From: Priapulus caudatus
Taxonomy: Eukaryota; Priapulida; Priapulimorpha; Priapulimorphida; Priapulidae
Direction of reading: 5' to 3'
Length of the DNA stretch: 22,193 bases
NCBI RefSeq assembly: GCF_000485595.1
Contig: NW_014578228.1
Location: 1 to 22,193, forward strand
Shown: positions 1-10,412 of the stretch, piece after piece
How the letters are laid out: every line of letters starts with the position of its first letter
How positions within the stretch are numbered: position 1 is the stretch's first letter
Position numbers and translations under genes: made by a program
Notes under the pieces: generated by a model
The model's input: the letters and a program-made list of their open reading frames with translations, nothing else
What the model was told of the DNA's origin: nothing
Database searches by the model: none

Positions 1-288
1 ATTCGTTACCTGTCGATGAGCGCGTGAGCTGGTCATGTACGAGTATAGGTAAATTTCACCGGTGATTACAGGTAAATCGTTCGTTACCTGTCGACGAGCG
101 CGTGTAGCTGGACATGTACGAGTATAGGTAAATTTCACCGGTGATTACAGGTGAATCGTTCATTACCTGTCGACGAGCGCGTGCAGCTGGTCATGTATGA
201 GTATAGGTAAATTTCACCGGTGATTACAGGTAAATCGTTCGTTACCTGTCTACGAGCACGTGCAGCTGGACATGTACGAGTAAAGGTA
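1..288. repeat. 79-bp tandem repeat, about 3.7 copies
   Basis: Units start near 3, 81, 160 and 239, each opening with TCGTTACCTG (CATTACCTG in the third). The period is 78-79 bp and identity is high by eye. The array starts at or before the window edge. Each unit contains ATTACAGGTAAAT, and on the minus strand GACAGGTAACG; both look like splice-site sequences. A single N at 289 marks an uncertain base at its right end. Confidence 0.95.
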
Positions 289-410
289 NTTAGTTTAAAT
301 TTTCTAACTTCTGTAACGTTTTTATACATAGAAATACATTCAATAACGTATTCCATTTCAAATTCGGCGCCCAATTAGTAATAAACACATAAATAGTAAT
401 TTAGGTCATG

Positions 411-418
411 TGACGTCA
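411..418 (+). promoter_or_regulatory. CRE-type site TGACGTCA
   Basis: A perfect palindromic cAMP-response element lies 53 bp upstream of the ATG at 472, next to an E-box-like CATGTG and GC-rich sequence. The rest of 289-453 is AT-rich with no gene. The placement suits a proximal promoter for the exon at 472, but one 8-mer is weak evidence alone. Confidence 0.45.
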
Positions 419-471
419 CGGCCCCAAGTTGAGCGGCGCCACGCTAACGCAAGTTGAGTGTTGTGTATAAG

Positions 472-688
472 ATGGAAACAGAAAGCGATAATTTCAATGA
501 TTCTAGTGATTACGCAGGTGATGATGATATTTATAGTGATTTACCAGTTGGATGTAGGTTTGACCCTGAATATACACAAGAAGAAATTGAGGAGAATCGT
601 CTGAAAAAGCAATGCAAAGAGTCGGCACAAACTTCTCAAGAATCAGAACAGTCACAACATGGCAGAATGGAAGCTTCGGTACCAGATA
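472..688 (+). pseudogene. acidic first exon, P2X7-C-domain-like, interrupted
   Basis: The reading frame starts at ATG 472 and runs about 72 residues before entering repeat-like sequence at 689. It opens with a Ser/Asp-rich stretch (residues 3-28), followed by a segment reading GCRFDPEYTQEEIEE and a Gln/Ser-rich tail. An acidic head followed by a F-x-P-x-Y-T-x-E-E-type motif is typical of invertebrate proteins that carry the P2X7 intracellular zinc-binding domain. That domain itself is not in the window, so the family call is tentative. A CRE lies just upstream. At 689 the frame runs into CAGGGCCGTACCC, a hAT-like terminus, which makes this either a truncated copy or an exon broken by insertion. 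It could also be an unrelated acidic ORF. Confidence 0.35.
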
Positions 689-760
689 CAGGGCCGTACC
701 CAGGGGGGGTTATTTGGTTTCTGTAACCCCCCTTGGTTGCTAAGTACCAACCAAAAAAAA
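689..760 (+). mobile_element. hAT-like terminus (left end)
   Basis: The sequence starts CAGGGCCGTACCC, the usual look of hAT inverted termini, and contains a near-palindrome of G7 and C6 tracts. The adjoining 681-688 (ACCAGATA) would be an 8-bp target duplication, but I found no matching copy with a right end in the window. Its orientation would suit the left end of the hAT gene that follows at 990-4538. That link is not proven. Sequence 761-920 shows nothing else recognisable. Confidence 0.4.
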
Positions 761-936
761 AGTACTAGTTTAAACCTAGTAACATGTTTGGACCTACAGT
801 TGTTTACTCGGGTCTTACTCGGTTACATTGGGATCTATACAAATAAATGTATTGTGATACTAAGTGGGTATAACAGGTGTCAACTAGTCAAATTTAATGA
901 GTAAAAGTTCAAAACCGAGCCTGGTGCCACACATTG

Positions 937-942
937 TTTATT
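937..942 (-). promoter_or_regulatory. polyadenylation signal AATAAA for hAT gene
   Basis: TTTATT on the plus strand reads AATAAA on the minus strand, 48 bp past the hAT stop codon at 990. The spacing suits a short 3' UTR. Confidence 0.5.
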
Positions 943-989
943 TAACAATCCAATAATGAAAACAATGTCATGTGAACATTCGTGTATGT

Positions 990-3900
990 CTAGTCATCCA
1001 ACACATTGACCATTCGCATGCGTCTTGGGTGGCGCCTTGCGAACATGTTGATGACCTCCTCGACGTCAATGTCGATGTCATGGTGAACCAGCATCAGGGC
1101 CAGTCCCGTCATTCTCACCGTGCCCATGCTAGAGCGAAGATAAGTCTTGAGACGTTTGAGGCCACTGAACGCGCGCTCAGCAGTGCAGCTGGTGACGGGT
1201 AGGCTACAGAGGATGCGTAGCAGCATCTCGATGTTGGGATACATCCCACTGTGGCGCAAGGCATCTGTGATGGTCTCGGGCAAGTCGTCTTTGCTGTGGT
1301 GCAGCAGCCATTTCTGTTGCCAGCACTCCACCTCTGCGGCAACCGTCATAGGAGACGGCAGGTCAGCCCGGTATGTGTCTATGAAGTCATCCAGGTTGCC
1401 CTGGGAAGCAGGCAAGGCAACAAGGGCTGATGGAACGAGGGCGATTCCTTTCAGGGCAGTGCAGTGCAGCTCTGTGAACCGAGACTGCATCTCATTGATG
1501 ATGTGATCCAAAAGGGGGATAGTTACCGCCCTTTTGAAAAAATCACTTGGAGTGTCAGCCGGAGTATTCTCCCGGTGTCGTTGCCAACCACATCGGCGGG
1601 GCAGGGCTGGCTCAGTGCCAACAGCTGAGCATATGTCGGAAGCTGCTGCAAACCTAAAATTAAATTTGAAACAAATATTTCATTTTGAACTAATGTATTG
1701 GTCAATGAACAAATATAAATATAGTTACTTGGCACAGATTATAAATTGTAATCAGATTGCCAAACTTGTATGATATTTAAGTAACAAACCATTTGTCATG
1801 GTACGTGTCGATCCTGTCCCTGACATTCTTTAGTGCGGTCACTACTGTCTGGACCTCTACAGATGCCCGAACGATGTCGAGGGCCTTGGCCTGGAGACCA
1901 ATGGTAATTCCACGGATGTAGGACAGGGTACTTGATGTCATGATGAGGCTGATGATGAATGAAGGCTGGGTGATGGCTAGAAGAAACTGAGATGAATCGG
2001 TGAGAGAATCCCTTGACCACTTCGTCAGCCCCTGCTCGGTGATGGTCTCGAAGCAGTGTGCGACCGAGGACAGAAGCTCAATGAAGACCTCGAAGGCGTC
2101 CAGCCGTGCCACCCACCTGGTTCTACACAGGTCTTTCAGCTTCTTGTGACTGGAGTTGGGAGCGACCTGACAAGTCAAAAGGAGTCATTTAATATCCAGT
2201 ATTAAACATATTGCTCGAGTCGACAATGATGGTAATGACTGTGATGTAATGATCTTAGATACTGGAATAAATATTATTTACCTCTGCAATTGCTTTGTCT
2301 AAGGCATACTGGCGTTTGGGATGATTGTCGAAGAAACACCCGATCTTCTCAATCGTCCCTATCATGTTCCTCACATCTGAAAATGCACAAGAGTAACATT
2401 GTCTATATTAACAGTTCTAATTAGAAGGCAAACAGTCAACAGTTCCATAATTGTAGGTAAAAGGAGACTATTACGTACATGTACTCTCTGTCGATTTGGC
2501 AACGCAGAGATTCAATTGGTGTGCCGCACAGTGGAAATAGAGAGCTTTCGGATGGTCCTTCTGGATGAGGGCAGCTGCCCCATTGGTGTGGCCGGACATA
2601 TTGCCTGCACCGTCATACCCTTGGCCGCGGATAAGGGAAGGATCCAGACCATACGAAGCCACCCTGGTGATCATGGTCTTGGCCAGCACTGCTCCCGTGA
2701 TGCCTTCAGAGCACTCCACAAAATCCACAAGTCGTTCTTGAGGAGTCTCAGCAGAATCCACATATCTGAAATTACACAAGCATTGGCGTTGAAACATCCC
2801 GGAACTAGTTACCATTAATAAACGGTACCTGTTAATATAATCAGCTGTAGGCCTGTATGTGGGTATACCAAAACTACTGAACCGGTTTAATACATAATTA
2901 TGTCGTTATGTATGCAGTTTTCTCACCTCAAAACAAATGCTAGCTGCTCCTTGTTAGAAACGTCGGTGACCTCATCCGCGATGATTAAGAAGAAGGGGCT
3001 GTTCTTTACCTGGCTGAAAATCTTCTGGCGGATATAGTCAGCAATGGTGTCTATGACCTCATTTTGAATTCTGCTCGATGTGTATGTGGCATTCTTGGGG
3101 CCTGTTGTTTTGAGATGTTCTTCCAAAACCTTATCCCCAGAACTTATCCTGAAGTTCAAGAGGGCTCTGAAATTGCTGCGATCATCTTCATGACCTTCAT
3201 GATTTCCACGGAGAGGCAGGTTTTGGCGCCCACACAGGATGACAGTTTCCACTATGCTCCTCATCTTCTGGCGGTTCTCAGCAATCCGGTTAGCAAGGCC
3301 TTTACTCAACTGTAAAGACATTTTTGAATATATGGCTACGTGGGACTGTGTAGTGTGTATGGCTCAGATCTAATGTACATAGCATGTACTAGTAACTCAT
3401 TTAACAAGCATTAATCGTTTTAATGTTAATAATTCAGTAGAGAGTAGAATTTGTACCTGCTCCTGCACATTCTTCTGCTGGCCTTTCATGATCTCCACGA
3501 AGCAGGATGCCTTTGTGACGGATGCCTGATGGTTGCTGCTCTGGCTATGAGCCTTCAACTTCTCCGGAGTTTTGTTGCAGGTGGTCAGAGGGCGAGTCAC
3601 CAGTGTTGCCTGCGTGTTGCTAAATAGAGCACAGTATCTGCAAAACAGAATCATATTGATATGCTACTATTATCATAATAAACCAAATTATTCCAGACTT
3701 CCTTTGAACACTGCATCATTAGGCCCGCGAAACTACCGGTAGTAATATTAGTGTTAAACATACTATCACTTGAGAGAATTGGTAGGGATCTTACTTGCAT
3801 ACACCTCCATCAGATGATCTGGAATAAACCAGCCAGGGGAATGAGAAGAGCCACTGAATTTGGAACTTTCGGGTCTTGCCATGCTCCATGTGGGTGGGAA

Positions 3901-4538
3901 AGGCGAAGGTGGGTGGTGGCGTCCAAGCTGAGTTCAGGATCTTGAACCGCTCCTCATCTGTTAAGGACTTCCCCAGGTAGTGTAGTAGGCCCATGTCACT
4001 GTAATCCTGACTTGCCAGACTTGCGGGAATAGGAGTGTTGCATGCAGAACTAGTTGTTGGCCGCAATGTCCCAATTGCAACTGTCTCAGAGGCTGCGGAA
4101 GCTTGGTCAGTATCAGGAACATCAGGGGCAGGGCTGCATGGTTGAGGCAACTCATTCTCATCTCCGACTGCATCATGATCAACGTTTTGGGAAGGACCTG
4201 GGCCAGCCTGGGATGGGCCAGGCGCCGTTGCAAAATATTTCAGGATGCCTGTAGTGGCGGCTGAGGGGGGTCCTTTCCTTTTCTGAAAAAAATTATCACA
4301 AATATCAGATCCATCTATATGACAGGCCTACCGTATATTTATAATCATGCCGTCTTGGCCTATTATTTTATACTAGCAATAGTTAGCATCTTCTATGTAT
4401 GTGGGGCCTTAGGCCCTACACATATATATACATGTATTGATTTTATCTAGACACTAGTCCTAGGCTAACAGTTTAAGGATTTACAATCATGAACAGATTA
4501 CTAGTACTAGTAACAGCATTAATTACAGTACTCACCAT
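990..4538 (-). CDS. hAT-superfamily ZMYM1-like protein, 8 exons, intact
   Basis: GT-AG exons assembled by eye: 4538-4536 (ATG only), 4282-3795, 3637-3457, 3309-2927, 2765-2479, 2376-2282, 2166-1790 and 1653-990. The phases agree at every junction and the sum is 2478 nt, giving 825 residues and a stop. A second donor 6 nt earlier at 2485 would give 823. Domains: Ser/Pro-rich head; TTF-type zinc finger at about 115-205 (C163-x2-C166, H194/H200); DUF4371/hAT catalytic core at about 225-600 with IIADEVTDVSNKEQ (D336), GQGYDGAGNMSG (D403) and HCAAHQLNL; hAT dimerisation region at about 735-800 with AERAFS (E764). All three acidic residues typical of hAT transposases are present. Related proteins are annotated as ZMYM1-like or P52rIPK-like. 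It may be an active transposase or a domesticated copy; no matched inverted ends were found. Confidence 0.88.
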
Positions 4539-5010
4539 GCTTGCTCAGTGAGTCAAAGTTGTTGCAGAGCGTTCTCAAATCAATAATCAATGCCCTTGAG
4601 TTGACACTCAGACAATAATTGATACAATGTTGCAATGCGCAGCCATGTATTTTATAACAATGCTGTCTGGACATAATACTGTACAGTGGTTACCATGGTT
4701 ATGCTCAGACGTCCCAAGTCTCCCGGTCTCCCGGTATGACACGCTGCTCCCGGTGCCCCGGAATGAGATCAGAAGCTCCCGGTTTGTAACATTTTTCAGC
4801 CATATGAAGATTTACATCAGTAAATCAGTAAATTACTAAATTTGCCGTTGTTGTTGATGTACTTTGATTCCAGCGAACAATAAAAGTCGATAAAACGATG
4901 ATTTTTGTGTATACTTTATAAAAAATGGTGGTGTGCCGCGACAAATACATATCGCAGCCCGCCACAACTTTTTTTCTGTTTTTGCGCACTGCGAAAAATC
5001 GGCGATGGAC
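4539..5010. other. no gene; upstream region of the hAT gene
   Basis: This stretch holds the presumed untranslated first exon and promoter of the hAT gene. CTCCCGG recurs about four times between 4718 and 4782. I see no coding region or clear inverted terminus. Confidence 0.4.
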
Positions 5011-5147
5011 CTGGCTCCCTTTCTTGGATTGCTGGGCCAATACTGGCTCCCTTTCTTGGATTGCTGGCTCCCTTTCTTGGATTGCTGGCTCCCTTTCTTG
5101 GATTGCTGGCTCCCTTTCTTGGATTGCTGGCTCCCTTTCTTGGATTT
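5011..5147. repeat. 21-bp tandem repeat, six copies
   Basis: The unit CTGGCTCCCTTTCTTGGATTG starts at 5011 and, after an 11-bp interruption, at 5043, 5064, 5085, 5106 and 5127. Copies are almost identical. Because 21 is a multiple of three, five reading frames stay open across it; on the minus strand they read as heptapeptides such as SNPRKGA. Nothing else argues that any frame is translated. Confidence 0.95.
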
Positions 5148-5599
5148 TCCCAACTTGGGACCTCTACTGCTACTAATGCACAGAGTAGCGTTATACACAG
5201 CAGGCATAGCATATTTGCAAGCGCAAGCGTGGCTGATGTTGATAAACATAAATGTGATGTGTATACATTGTATCAAACGAACCAGACAATGCGTCTAGAC
5301 AATACGTTTGCAGTGTAGTGTGGAGGCGTTATGTAAAATGAACGCGAGCAACATTTGGCGTAAACATTTGGCAATTTTATGACATGGGGTGAATTATATT
5401 CCAATACCTATATACCTTTAATGATGTAGTTATTAAATACCGGCTTTTAACAACCGCTCACAGGGAGTGAACTACAATTATGAATATCAGGCCATCGATA
5501 TATCGCTCGCCTATGGTACTTGTAGGATACGCGAGTGTTTTGCCAATGCTTATTTTCAAATGCTATTATTAAGATACTAGCTGCTATATAGTGCTACTA

Positions 5600-5733
5600 T
5601 TTCAAGATTTTGGATACCAACATTGTTGAAATTACTATCCCAAAAATGGGATACCAGATCTTTGGCGGATACCAGATTTCAATACCTGGTATCCCGAATG
5701 GATACCAAAATAAAAATCTAATTTCGACCCCTG
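5600..5733 (-). mobile_element. orphan hAT-like terminus with subterminal motifs
   Basis: Read on the minus strand, the sequence begins CAGGGGTCGAAATTAG at 5733, typical of a hAT terminus. Just inside, GGATACC recurs in both orientations between 5611 and 5705, as expected for subterminal transposase-binding repeats. The flank 5734-5741 (CAACTGCA) would be the 8-bp target duplication, but no partner end was seen. The stretch 5150-5600 shows no gene. Confidence 0.5.
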
Positions 5734-5741
5734 CAACTGCA

Positions 5742-6573
5742 TGCAACATAATATTCAGTTGGCCTTAAAACTTCAGGAGATATTATCATTGTCTCAAAGT
5801 TAAACACATCATGACAATAATTATTGTTGCACTATTAAAATGTAATTATAACCTTTTTTAAGATAAAGACTCATTGATGGTTTGTAAACTACTGAAACAC
5901 TCTACTACTGTAACAGTTTTAGTTAACACTATAATTTCAGAGNAGACATGTGGGTACCCGTTCATTAGCACCCACAGTTATTCACTTGTGCCTCAATACC
6001 AAGAATACACCCAGAGATACATTTGTGGAGACGAGAATTGTTACTGCGTCATAGCAGAGATGATGCAACGCGGTACAGGGGTGGCAACAGCTGCTGATGA
6101 CTCAAAGTCACCTGTCCGAACAGGTGTCACCCGGCCGCAAATTTCGCGGGCGGGGGACACGGTATCAAGTGTGGCAGCCGAGTTGAGACGTTGTACAAAC
6201 ATCACTCAATCACGCATACTACACTGGGTGTGTGACTTTTAAATATTACACATGATCTATTGAAGTGTTAGTACAGAAGGTACATAATCTGAGATTTACA
6301 GGGGTGGAACGATGATGGGCTTGTTTGATCATTAGGTTATGGTCGCTATTTTGTATAGTCCTTCTTGAATGTATAGTTTATATATAGTCTAAGTATATTA
6401 GATTAGATTTTGCAATTTATCAACGCTTTCAAATATCACATAGTTACATACGTCATAACTTAAGTAAGTAGTGTTTAGGTTCATATTTTGTTACATTTAC
6501 TTGTTGGAATTAATCTCCTCTTGGACACTGGATTCACAGTAATTGAAGAATATTGAGTCATATTCTTGTTGTG
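5742..6573. other. no recognisable gene
   Basis: AT-rich sequence with a single N at 5943. The only long frame (5874-6242) is interrupted by that N and resembles no family I know. It is GC-richer around 6060-6190. Confidence 0.4.
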
Positions 6574-6890
6574 GATTGCTCTTTCTGTGCAAACTGAAAA
6601 ATAACCTGTATATAAACATAATTACAACATTCAGGGTTTATTCATTTCTGTATTACATAAGCTAGTGTTATGATTAGTAGGTTAATTATTACATTTATTG
6701 TCGTTTATGTAAATTAATTTGTTTTAGATTGCACTTTTTGTATAAACTAAAAAATAACCTGTATTATAAATATAATTACAACAATCAACATTCATGGTTT
6801 ATTCATTTTTGTATTACATGATCATACATGAGCTATTACTAATTAGTAGGTTAATTATTACATTTATTGTCGTTTAATTATGTAAACTTC
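6574..6890. repeat. tandem duplication, two copies of about 155 bp
   Basis: Copy one (6574-6726) and copy two (6727-about 6890) both run from GATTGC through AAAAATAACCTGTAT and TAATTACAACA to TATTGTCGTTTA. Copies differ by substitutions and small indels, so the duplication is not recent. Confidence 0.85.
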
Positions 6891-6965
6891 ATTCTATTGG
6901 TCCCAGTACACTTACCTTAGGCCCAGCTATCAGTCTATCCATCAGTTGGACCAATAAATTGTGCC

Positions 6966-7042
6966 CTAAAAAATTTTATATTCTGATGTTACTTTAGGTA
7001 TGAATCTAACCTAAAATAACATTAGAATATAAAAATTTTTAG
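6966..7042. repeat. hairpin, 34-bp arms with 9-bp loop
   Basis: Arm 6966-6999 and arm 7009-7042 are near-perfect inverted copies beginning CTAAAAA and meeting at TAGGT/ACCTA. It is AT-rich and may be a minimal foldback element. Confidence 0.85.
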
Positions 7043-7078
7043 TGATAGATTCGACATAACACGGCTACCGACCACCGC

Positions 7079-7322
7079 CCGGTAGCGAAATTTTTTTCCC
7101 ACTTGAGTTCCGGACCCACCATAGATAGTGTTTTGTAATAAATGGTTCTTATATATATGGTTGGATTATAGATAGTGTAAGGGTTCGGGTACGTGTTAGG
7201 GTTAGGGTTAGGGATAGGGTGTATACATTTTACATTGTTGCTTCGAGGAAGTCGAGTGAATGGAGTGCGCTGATTGGCTGTGGTCCGGAACTCAAGTGGG
7301 AAAAAAAAATTTGCCGTCCGGT
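7079..7322. mobile_element. foldback/MITE-like element with TTAGGG-like core
   Basis: The left arm at about 7079-7117 (CCGGTAGCGAAATTT, then TTCCCACTTGAGTTCCGGACC) is repeated in inverted form at about 7283-7322. Arms are about 38 bp with mismatches near the tips. The interior holds TTAGGG-type repeats (7196-7214). No coding capacity. 7323-7640 beyond it has nothing recognisable. Confidence 0.75.
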
Positions 7323-7679
7323 ATGTAAACAAATTTGCCCGGAATCAGATAAAGCGGTAGGACATGCAGACCGGAAGCGACCTAGGGCGGTTTGAGGGAT
7401 GGAAATAAGTGCTTACCAATGTTTGTTTCAAGTTCAAGTTCAAGTAATCTTCTTTTTTATCGGTGTGTTTACAACATGAGAAAGATAAGCTCTGGTGAGC
7501 TTTTAAGACCGACCAACTAACATAAGTAGACCAATAATTAAAACAGTACATAACAATTACATGCATACTATACATGCATTCGAGTACATAGCTCTAGTAA
7601 CTATAGCCCGCGTACAGTTGCGGCTGGCGCGCCAGTATTGGGCTAACGCTCCATTATAGGCAGGGGTGTTAGGGATATT

Positions 7680-8112
7680 TTGGTTCACATTCTTCCAAAA
7701 GCACCAAATTTGGCCCAGATGTTGCCCATACCATCTAGTTAAATATCCAAAAGAGCTATAATCATAAATAATACCACATTTTAGGGGTTTTCAAGGTCTG
7801 GGAATCTGATTCTGATCTTACTTCAGTGATTTGAGGTCAATGTCACCCCTCAAGGTCACCCTAAAGGGCATTTTGGGGTCAAATATGTCATTTGTTAGTG
7901 TTTTTTTGTCAATATATACAAACCACCTCATTTTATCGGTTTCCGGGGTTGAGTAACCCGAATCTGACCATATTTGAACGATTTGAGGCAATATTGCATG
8001 TCAGGGTCACGATAGAGGTCACCCGACCGAGAGGTGAATCGTACGTCAATTATAGGTAAAAAACCAAAAGTGCTAAGAATCGGACATAATACCACTTTTT
8101 ATGCGATTTTAT
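7680..8112 (+). repeat. left inverted arm
   Basis: This pairs with 11860-12370. It contains subterminal motifs related to AGGTCACC and GGGGTCAAA, plus TACCACATTTT blocks that recur about 310 bp apart inside the arm. Confidence 0.85.
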
Positions 8113-8199
8113 GGACATAGTAACCACATTTTGGGGTCAAAGGTCAAAGCTCAGCAGTGTACTACTAAAAAATAAACAAAGATTATTCAGGAATCAATT

Positions 8200-8205
8200 T
8201 TTATT
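8200..8205 (-). promoter_or_regulatory. possible polyadenylation signal AATAAA
   Basis: AATAAA on the minus strand lies about 170 bp past the end of the Cys-rich tail of the nuclease gene. Sequence 8113-8373 otherwise shows no feature. Confidence 0.3.
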
Positions 8206-9218
8206 AAAGTAATTCAGAGATTACATATTATGCTGTAGCAAAAAACATGACAAAATGCTTTATGTGCCGCTGTACGTATGCCTTTAAATGTTCAAATCAC
8301 AATACAAGGACAACTTTTGCAACAATATACCAATACGTTCTGGCTTGCGGGATATGACATCTGCTGACATTAATTAAAGTGATATAACAATGTCTCTACG
8401 TTCTGGCTTACTATGCGCTATATGATGCCAGCAATACGTACTACTGGTAACACTATTAACGCACCCACCTTCGCATTTGCAAAGGGCCGTACATCGGACA
8501 CCGGCGCCGTTTGCATTTGCACCTTCCTGTGCATGCCTTGAGGCAGCCGCAGTGCAAGAGAATGGCACATGCCACTGAAGCGTCGCTGAGAGTGGTCTAT
8601 AGTGGTTGCCATGTACTGGTGCCATCTTTGTGCCATCCCCACTCAATGAGGACGCGAAGCGTTCAACTGCCTGCCATATGTAAGACTCCGACTTGAAGAG
8701 GTAGGTCGCGCGTGAAAGCCACTAGTGTGTCGGTGAGGTCCGGCATGCTTGTCCAGGCTGCCCAGGCGGTCTTCTTGCCACATCCAAGAAACTGTGAAGT
8801 CGTGTCACAGCCTGTTGGACTGTGGAAGAGGGATAGTGCCAAGGACTTTGAAGGACCGAGATTGGAGTCGATGGTATGGACTGGAATGTCATGGTACTTT
8901 TTACCAGTACTGAACCCCACCCAGAACTCTGATAGGCCGATGGTCTCAAAAAATCGGATTGCCAAAACCACGACATCGCTGTTCACCATGCAAACATAGG
9001 CTGTTGTATGACCTTGCTCTGCGGCATGTGCCAGATGCAGTAAGATCCTTGTGTCCGCCTCGGAATGGTTGCACGGCTGAAGTGTATTGTGAGGTCACAA
9101 TGCTTGTTGGAGAGCACGGTCTCGAAACGGGCACTCAGGAGGAGCTTTCCACCCATGTCGTTCTTGGAGATCTGTGTGCTGATGAATGAGAAAAGCTCTT
9201 TCTTGTTCTCCTCATTTT

Positions 9219-9958
9219 TAGCTCACCTTGACATCGTCAAGCTGAGTTATTGCCATGGGTCGTCGTCCGTCGTACGTCCGTCCGTCCGTCCGTCCGTCCG
9301 TCCATCCGTCCGTCAACATTTCGCTTCGGTCAACGATAACTCAGGAACCGTTTGGCCCACATGTTTAAAATTGGGTAGTTGTTACTGCTATGCTCCCATA
9401 TTAAACGTCCTATTTTGAAGCACTCCAGTCGACGTACTTTCGAGCCACGGCAATTTTTTGGCAAAAATGGGAATTGCCATTAGTCAGTTCAGGTTCAACG
9501 GATTTTGCTCATTTTTGGTATGTGAATACATAAGGGCTAGGGGCTTTGATATATAAAAAAAAATGCAAATTAGGTAGGGTTTGGCAATTATATAGCATAT
9601 TATATAGACACAAACAGTCTGTGGTGTCACACTCGTCTGGTTCGTTTTACAAGATTTCATTGACAATATCTTTAATGCAAAATTGGTATTTCCTCTCCAC
9701 CTTGCCGATAAAACATCTATATTAGAGTAAAGATTTACGAAACATGTCGGAACGCAGCATAACCTATTTATTTCAAACGCCATCGCTACAAAGCGGGTAT
9801 AGCGCCATCTACGGTCACAAATTGTGATTCATTTTGGTTTATAAATTATTATTGCGATATACAGATGGCAATCGTTTCTATAATGTACGTCGATGGTTGC
9901 TCAATTAAAACTGACTTCTTCTTACTCACTCATTTGTGTCCTTTTTTGTGGTGAGCTA
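9219..9958. mobile_element. TIR element inserted in the nuclease gene
   Basis: TAGCTCACC at 9219-9227 is inverted as GGTGAGCTA at 9950-9958. A TA duplication is likely. It separates the coding segment ending NESVNDT (minus strand, above 9958) from ENKKELFSFIS (below 9219), which are adjacent in the family. It includes a (CCGT)n tract and has no open reading frame of note. The TAGCTCACC-plus-(GTCC)n pattern is widespread in marine invertebrate genomes. Confidence 0.75.
9258..9315. repeat. (CCGT)n microsatellite
   Basis: About a dozen CCGT units with one ATCC variant, preceded by imperfect CGTCGTC. It keeps several frames open and explains the PSVR-repeat frame there. Confidence 0.95.
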
Positions 9959-10412
9959 CAGTGTCATTGACACTTTCATTTAGGAAGACACTGTTCCATT
10001 CATGCTTCGGGATTTGAGTGCTGCCATCGCCGACTTTTGTCCGTGGGCCCTTCTCACGTCGTAGCTGCGTGAGAGCTTTGAGGTTATTTTTCTCGGGGTA
10101 ATTATCCTATACAGCGTCGATGCGTTGGGTACCACTCTTTATTTGGACCTCCAGAAATGGTACAATGTGAAGCGGCACATACTCGCTGAATGTTTTTGCT
10201 GTTGTGGGGCGCACCATGTGGATCACTGCTGCCATATCCAACACCACCACCGTGGTTTGTTTGGCAGCAGCTGTGCGGCCAGTGGGTGCATTGGGGCATT
10301 CAAGAATGTCCGACTTCGTCCCAGATCACAGCGACCCTCGATCCTTCAGGCTTGGTGGCTCTCTCTGATTTTTGAACCGAAAGAAGTCTGTCATGTCTGC
10401 ATCGGGACGCGA

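Larger units (their letters stand above)
8374..10412 (-). pseudogene. FEN1/XPG-like nuclease with CXC-like tail, decayed
   Basis: Fragments in several frames form one domain order. VVVLDMAAV (about 10237) and IDAV-stop-DNYPEKNNLKA (about 10110) match the first two Asp motifs and basic helix of FEN1/XPG nucleases. Then come SEADTR (about 9060), NSDVVVLA (about 8976) and SPTGCDTTSQFLGCGKK (about 8805), which match the EAEA, D-x-D and GCD-Y motifs. The tail (8455-8550) has CxC/CxxxC clusters of the tesmin/TSO1 kind. This order is common to large invertebrate proteins with the GCDT motif. Lesions: in-frame stops near 10335 and 10108, frameshifts near 9075 and 8530, a 740-bp insertion at 9219-9958, and a probable loss of about 80 codons near 8690 between the nuclease and the tail. 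The family is seen; the nuclease role is inferred from motif spacing. Confidence 0.72.

Noticed and set aside
1-288. CRISPR array
   Set aside because: The units repeat in full with no unique spacers, and the sequence is eukaryotic.
990-1506. Plus-strand frames 972-1202 and 1147-1506
   Set aside because: They are antisense to the last exon of the hAT gene, which has the family motifs.
4836-5318. Several overlapping frames with heptapeptide repeats on both strands
   Set aside because: They are open only because the repeat unit is 21 bp; no start context, splice site or family match supports translation.
689-5733. A single hAT element from 689 to 5733 containing the intact gene
   Set aside because: The two ends share only CAGGG and the flanking octamers differ (ACCAGATA and CAACTGCA).
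5874-6242. 122-residue plus-strand frame
   Set aside because: It contains an N, matches no family I know and has no recognisable domain.
9065-9418. Plus-strand frame with PSVR repeats
   Set aside because: It is generated by the (CCGT)n microsatellite and antisense to the nuclease remnant.
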